Shown here: positions 58,031-64,000 of the stretch, piece after piece
Layout: each line of letters opens with the position of its first letter
Numbering within the stretch: the stretch's first letter is position 1
Assembly (NCBI GenBank): GCA_032158295.1
Contig: CM063260.1
Location: forward strand, 9,156,767-9,220,766
Direction of reading: 5' to 3'
DNA: 64,000 nt
Origin: Pycnopodia helianthoides
Lineage: Eukaryota > Echinodermata > Asteroidea > Forcipulatida > Asteriidae
The notes under the pieces: model-generated
Told to the model about the DNA's origin: nothing
What the model saw: only the letters and a program-made list of their open reading frames with translations
Database searches by the model: none
Program-made: the position numbers and the translations under genes

Positions 58031-61000
58031 TTACGGCTTAAGGTTCCACTAGCACGATACATTTGGGATCAGTCATACCGTGCCACCTACCGTTGAGGTG
58101 TCAGTAGGTCGACCTCTATCCTTGATCTATTGTAGCAGGCTAAGATTTTGCTAAAACTTACCCACCACAAAAATAACAACCACAACCGAAAAAACAACCC
58201 CAATACCAAACCAAACAAAACATACAAACACCCCAACAACCAACAAACCAACAAAACAAACTTATTAAGCACCCCACCCCCAAAATAAATAAATAAATAA
58301 ATAAGACAAAACAAAAACAAACAACCGAAAACTTCAAAGTAAACGGGAAAACACACAAATTAACTCAAACCAACCTATACATTTTTAAAACGCCGTTTTG
58401 TCATTAGAGGGCTCGGCCAAAAAAGATTGAATTTACAATTCAAATGTTACGTCACACAAGTTCAATTTCGATGTGGGTCAATGGGTAGAATTCACCTTCC
58501 CCAATCCAGGCTAAATTCCATGTTGAACATTTTCAGTAATCTCAGGTGACCTAATTCATTTCGAAAGATAGGCTAATCTTTGAGGTGTTGCACAAAGAGG
58601 CGATGAAAACAAGCCGGTAGAACACTCCAAAGTTGATTGGTCAGTTCTATCTCAGAAGCGGATACAGGATTTCTCACTAAATTCCAACTATTAATATGCG
58701 AAGCGCGAAGCCCAGTGGCGTGTAGTCCAGGGCCCGCTTACAGGGTCTGGCAAGTTTTTGATTAGCGGCTCTGTGGTGCAATCTGAGGTGATTCTTGCGG
58801 GCAACATTCCCCTCGATTTTTAGCAAAAGTTTGAAATAATGTAAAGAGAATTCAATTTTATTCGTTTATTCTTGCGGTCCTTTGATCATCTTTAGTGTGT
58901 GGTATCTATACTCAATGCCTCTCATCTGAAAATAAATAAATGGGGGCGCTATCCAGACATTTACCGCAAGACAAGATCATTGGTTGCTCTTACAAATAAG
59001 GCCACTTCATTCGCTTTTAACTAGGGAATATTTTGTGAGCCCAGCAGCCAAAGTCAGAGATGCAATGTGTGCAGTTTCCGTACATTACAAGTGTGAAAAA
59101 TCAATTTGGGGTTTATTGTCAAGGTCGTATACGAGGTATGGTGAAGGAGTGGATTCAGGAACCCCACAAACACCCTCATCTCGAACTTGAAGTGTGGGGC
59201 ACCCTCCTGTAAATGGTTCTGGGCCAGCGAGAGGACCCAACTGAGGCATTGGTGCATATGATGACATTTATTTGATTATATTAATTAAGACAAGATTTCT
59301 TCAATAATTTTCCTCTCTTTTCCCTCCATGATGCTTTTAACTGATACTGTTATCAACAATTTGTTTGTAAACAAATTGTGTTTACTGTGCCCCCACTGAC
59401 GTCTTCGAGGCTCGTGAATAACGCCAGCTAAAATACCAGCTTGACCGGATGTTGCTAGATGTACCTTTGACCTTGCATTCATTTCATGCGGAGATTAGCA
59501 GTCATTTCACCAGTACATGTTCACATACATTATAGTAAATAAAAGAATATTACATGATGCACACGCTACATGCAGACGATCGAAAGTGCAAGCTGACAAA
59601 TTGCATCACCTGGGACCAATCATAGCACAGATATAGAAAGCTTACTTCACTGCACGTTTATCCAATGATTATTGTATCCAATGAAATAATTAAGCCTGTA
59701 GACCGCCAGTACCTGTCTGTATCCTTGCGGATGAAGACAGAGGGCCAGTCTATGGCGTGGGCTGAAAGAAGAAGGAAGTTTATTCAGGGCGCCATCAGAC
59801 ATTTTTCTACGGAATCTCGAGTCGGGGGTTTGGGGTGTTTTTTTTTGGGGGGGGGGGGTGGGGGGCGGGGGGGGGGAGCAGATTCTCCTGCCACACTTCC
59901 GCTTTGTGTGCACGTATTTAATCCTTATTGCCCATTCACAATTCAAACGCATTTTACAACACGGCAAGTTTTTACAATTTACATTAATTAAGAAGATATG
60001 TGAGCTCAATGCTTTTGTTTTGAGATCAGTTCCTTAGGCTATGTATTTATTGAATAAGTTAATAGCCAAATCAATTCAAGGCCAATTTTGTTTACCAACC
60101 ACTTGAGGGGGTAATCCTATGAAACATCTCCTCTGGTCCGAAAAGGGAGGGATACAATATCCCCTGGGATTGATGCCTGTGGTCCCTGAAGAGAACCTAC
60201 TATTGAACCATCGCTTAGACGAAACTTGACGCAATGTTGCTGACATGACTCAAAACAATCACTGGATGCACAAATAATTATTTCTAAATCAGTGTCGTTG
60301 TGTCAGCGCTTTATATATGGTCAGTACATCGTAAATAGTTCAGACAATAATAATTTGGGAGGCTACTAGACATCCTTATACGTATAGGCCAAATTCTCAC
60401 ACCTGCCTCATCAATAACCATTAATCTCGGGGTTTGTTGGGGTTGGTTTTGGGGTATTCTACTGGCAGAACCAACGATCGAGCCTTCAATTTCCGCTGGA
60501 ATAACGAGGAGCTTCCCTTTCTTTGGGATTCACTTAGGAAATACAAGTTGCTGCCTCAAACATAACTGGATTGCAGGCAAAAACCAACTTGACACAAATT
60601 GCGATCTTCAAAACTTACTTTTTCACCTATTGTGTTAATTTTCGTTGTACAGAACCCCCCTAAATCATTTGCGGTTTTTTTATATACGGAAACCTATTTT
60701 TTTCGTTTGGATTGTTTACACACAGACCTCCCAAAAAGTATTAAATAAATAAATTTATCTTGAACTGCTTTCTATCAGGAAGAAAGCGTTTCTAGTCCGC
60801 ACACTGAATTAAAGCGTATTTGGCATTTTACGCAACAAGCCAGCTTTAGGGCCCGGGAAACTGGAAATCAGATGCTTCTTGGTGCAATCTAGTACATTTC
60901 AGAAGAGTGTTAGAAATTATTTTGACCCATTTACAAATTTGAAATTTGAAATTCAATAAACAGGTGGCCAAATTTACCAGGGGAAAATCTCGTTCTGCAA

Positions 61001-61390
61001 GGTTTGTTGTTTGTGTGTGTATTAGGCATGCAGAAAAGGGCGTGTTTAAGTCTCAGAGGAAACTAACCCTTCGTCTGCATCATGAACAAAGCAGGATGGT
61101 CCATCTTTTTATGACCGGTGTCATGGGTGATTTTGTTCCCCGTTAAGTCTGGTAAAGGGAGTTTATTCAAAAGAGGGCGCTATCTACAAAGAATCTCCAG
61201 GGCCAGATTCTCCTGCCACTTCGGCAAGACCATGGTAATCAATAATAAAACCAGAACCATTGACCTTCCATTCCAACATTATCAGTTCTTTGAACAAATG
61301 TTTTAACACACATTCTCTTTCACTCAAAAGCTGAATGGAAGTTTAATTATTATTTTATTATGGGCAATCAAGATGTGGAGAGGGCGTTTG

Positions 61391-62027
61391 TATGGTGGCC
61401 CTGAAGGGACATCGAACATAATATATTTACGTTAATGTTCACGATTTTCGCCCCAAAGCGCAAATATTCACGTAAATATTAACAATTATCGTCAGTGTCG
61501 CGAATATTATACGCAAATATTCACGTAAATATTCACGATTTAGCCCAAAATCGCAAAAACGTAAATATTTGCGATTTGGGGCGCAAATCGCAAACATTCA
61601 TGTATAAATTAGTGAACCCACTCAAGCGTGATGCAGTTATTTGTATGTTTCCAATCTTTTAAGTCTTACAATGTTACGCTATGCCAGCAACTTCAAGAGC
61701 AACGTCAGGAAGTGAAGCATGAAAGATAACCACAATGTATGGTCTAGGGTGTCAGACTAAACCGCATGCGTGCCTACCTAGGGTTGCTAACAAAACCCAC
61801 AAATATTCACGGATGGCTTGGTTTGCGATTTGGGCACAAATCGTGAGTATTTACATAAATATTTTGCAATGGGGCATCCTCGTGAATATTTACGTAAATA
61901 TTTGCGTGTTTGGGCATAATTCGTAAATACTAACTTGCAATATTTGCAATTTGGGGCAAAAATCGTGAATATTTACGTAAATATTAACGCTAATTTACAT
62001 ACTCGATGCCCCTTCACGGCCACCATA
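61391..62027. mobile_element. 637-bp terminal-inverted-repeat element with 6-bp target duplication
   Basis: The left end TATGGTGGCCCTGAAGGGAC and right end (reversed) TATGGTGGCCGTGAAGGGGC are flanked by CGTTTG at 61385-61390 and 62028-62033. Inside, both arms contain many variants of ACGTAAATATT and TATTCACGAT with CGCAAAT/ATTTGCG, so large parts fold on themselves. No frame above about 63 codons. I do not recognise the superfamily; a 6-bp duplication is unusual among common DNA transposons. Confidence 0.85.
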
Positions 62028-62458
62028 CGTTTGATAGGCTACCCTTTCTCCCACCTACGCCCATGATATTGTATAGTGATTGGTTGGAAATGAGTCTTAT
62101 AAAGAAAAACAACAACATTACAGCAACATTTATTTGGCCAAAATCTTGAATAAAGAAAGTTAACAACACAAGTTAACCGATACCATTAGAGCGAAAAAGG
62201 CAGATTAAAAAAAATTGTTTGTATAGTCTGACGTTTATTTTGCTCCAGTTGACCATGGGTGCCGCAGAAAATTTACACGGAACAGCCAAAAAGTTATACG
62301 CGCCTTCGAATCAGAAGATTTGCAAGAAGCTTTTGTCTTTCTGTGTTCTTTTGTCCACCACCAAATTTTCCTGTCTGTTTTTAAACTGATCATGAAGTCG
62401 GAAATGCTTTTCATTTCTCATGCCACAGTTATATAAACTGCGTTTGTCGGGGTGTTGG

Positions 62459-62503
62459 GGTGTTTGTTTGTTTGTTTGTTTGTTTGTTTGTTTGTTTGTT
62501 TGT
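62459..62503. repeat. (GTTT)n microsatellite
   Basis: About ten tandem GTTT units ending in a T-run. It explains the short Cys/Leu/Phe-repeat frame seen on the plus strand. Confidence 0.97.
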
Positions 62504-63096
62504 TTTTTGTTTTCCTTGCAAAGACGTCCACGTCTTCAAATTGCATGATTGCTTGGGTTGTCTTAACAATTTGTTTTTTATGGGCAAACCTAAATATTTT
62601 GATTGTACTTTTGCATTGCATTGTTTTAGAGAGTTCTGAATATTTTTGCGCCTGAGATAAGATTGCTTTCATTATCACTACCCAAATGTCGTAGTTTTTA
62701 ATTCAATATTAACTATAACTTAGAAAATGTATAGAGCCTTTTATCTATATAATGATTATTGCGAAATGATTGTGGCTCGTGACTAACATGTGTACATGTT
62801 CAGTGGGAATCTGTGCTCAACTGTACACATGTTTTTATTTTATCGGTTACCAATTAGTCAATATACATGTAATGTAAGTTTTGTCAATATCCATTGTATG
62901 GTTCATAAGTAATGATTTTTTCAGATATTAAACTTTGAAGAAATGTAATTCGACACTTGATGAGGTGATTAGGACGTCATTGATCTGGTTCCATTTTGAT
63001 GTTAATATTAAGTTGTTTGATGACTTTTAGGTTAAAACCAGTTTAATTTTTGAGTTATCCTAAAGAGGAGAGCTTGAAGGAATACAACAGTTTTAA

Positions 63097-63139
63097 CTGC
63101 TGTGTTTATACGCTATTAAAATAGCGAATAAACACAGCG
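63097..63139. repeat. Short hairpin, about 20-bp arms
   Basis: CTGCTGTGTTTATACGCTAT at the left pairs with ATAGCGAATAAACACAGCGG at the right with two mismatches (T-A-C versus G-A-A region and the outermost base) and a loop of three or four bases. Confidence 0.8.
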
Positions 63140-63741
63140 GTATTTCCGGGACATCGTAACATGTGATTTTCCAATCGAAATAAACGGCATCTTCTTTTTA
63201 CCATAACTTCATTATGCAACGGCCATTTTTTTTCTTCCAATTTCAAAAAAAGTATTTTATTGATATGATCTAACAGTAAAGAATTTATAATGAAATTGGG
63301 GTTCAAGAAAATTTGAAACTTTAAATAAGTACAACCTTAAACTTTTTGTTGATAGGGAACTGACATGTGAATTTAGATGACGCCACCGCTGCTTTATTTA
63401 AAAAGGTCATGAACAAAAGGTCATTCCATGCACGAAAACATGTCACAATTTCATTTCATATTGACTACTGCAGAGCTAAAATTATGGCTTTTTAATAGAT
63501 TTTCGCTGTAATTTTTGGTTTGAACCATTCAGAAGACAAGGTCAAATTAGGCTCGCATCTGTGTAGCGATTATTCTGTTCAATTTGAGTTTAGAACTTTC
63601 TGATGACGTATAGATTGTAAAACTCCAACCTTACCTGCTTTTACGTGGATTTTCCCCTCTGAGTTTTCCCCCATCTCAAAAAATGATCATCCTTTCATCG
63701 TCTCCTCTAAACACGCATCTACAAAGTTATACAGGTTACTA

Positions 63742-64000
63742 CGATGGCCCCGAAGGGACATCAATTACTTAATTACTTGCGTCAAATTTCATTGCAAGTT
63801 CGCGTACAGAGAAGAGTCACAGACATAACGTTTGTCGTCAAATCTCACTATCAGGGAAAAGTCACAGAGACGTCATTATCTAGGTGTTTGACGTGTCCTC
63901 AGAGTGATATGGTTTTGGGACTCCCTTGGTTTCAAAATAACCCTGGTGAAGCTGAGAGTATCGAGCTCTCCTACTTTCGATCGTTGGATACTATGTCGTG
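63742..64000. mobile_element. Left end of a second GGCC(C)CGAAGGGACATC element (runs off window)
   Basis: ACGATGGCCCCGAAGGGACA followed by TCAATTACTTAATTACTTGC resembles the left end of the 61391 element (TGGCCCTGAAGGGACATCGA). The right end is not in the window, so size and duplication cannot be checked. Confidence 0.5.

Larger units (their letters stand above)
57664..64000. other. Gene-poor flank with repeats
   Basis: No frame resembles a known protein. Contents: a TACGGCTACG-type repeat (57908-58030), an A/C-rich low-complexity stretch (58140-58340) with (AAAT)n, a G-run (59839-59879), a 637-bp terminal-inverted-repeat element (61391-62027), a (GTTT)n microsatellite (62459-62503), a short hairpin (63097-63139), and what looks like the left end of a second element running out of the window (63742 on). 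Confidence 0.45.

Noticed and set aside
58087..58358. Hydrophobic minus-strand frames of 66-89 codons
   Set aside because: They come from an A/C-rich low-complexity stretch with an (AAAT)n run; the protein is only Phe/Leu/Cys/Trp-biased.
59665..60009. Overlapping frames of 108-120 codons on both strands
   Set aside because: Both cross a G/C homopolymer run at 59839-59879 that creates Gly/Pro runs; no domain is present.

Overview
The window looks like nuclear DNA from an echinoderm, most likely a sea star. It is AT-rich, its genes are broken by introns with normal GT..AG borders, and it is full of short inverted-repeat transposons. No homology search was run; the species guess is from memory of repeat and protein families. 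Gene density is low: four host genes can be rebuilt exon by exon, and in each the exon lengths add up to an open frame.

Layout: (1) about 2.4-4.5 kb, + strand: a galactosyltransferase of the B3GALT6 type (glycosaminoglycan linker synthesis), with a probable short upstream coding exon. (2) 5.2-8.5 kb, - strand: a decayed transposon region with a THAP/DDE transposase pseudogene followed on the same strand by a companion reading frame with a conserved 'ATSHGKG' motif. (3) 11.8-19.6 kb, + strand: a small four-pass membrane protein with a PPxY tail, LAPTM4-like or DUF4728-like, six exons. (4) 22.0-41.2 kb, + strand: a complete 15-exon DNAJC16 (J domain, thioredoxin-like CxxC, one membrane span; 771 residues). 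Its introns hold a 33-copy 51-bp minisatellite, two tRNA-Leu-derived SINEs, LINE 3' ends, a pogo/Tigger-like element, Penelope-like pieces with hammerhead-like cores, and several MITEs. (5) 50.6-57.3 kb, - strand: the 7SK capping enzyme MEPCE in four exons (798 residues), with a C-terminal extension of about 222 residues that I do not know from the vertebrate protein. (6) 57.7-64 kb: no convincing gene; it carries an unusual 637-bp terminal-inverted-repeat element with a 6-bp target duplication.

The four genes have unrelated jobs (proteoglycan synthesis, endolysosomal membrane, ER chaperone, snRNA capping), and nothing suggests they work together. The most distinctive features are the repeat landscape (at least five kinds of TTAA-flanked MITE, two of them abutting and sharing one TTAA), the minisatellite that stays open on both strands, the two-frame transposon relic, and the MEPCE tail. 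I saw no prokaryotic-type system, CRISPR array or functional tRNA/rRNA gene.
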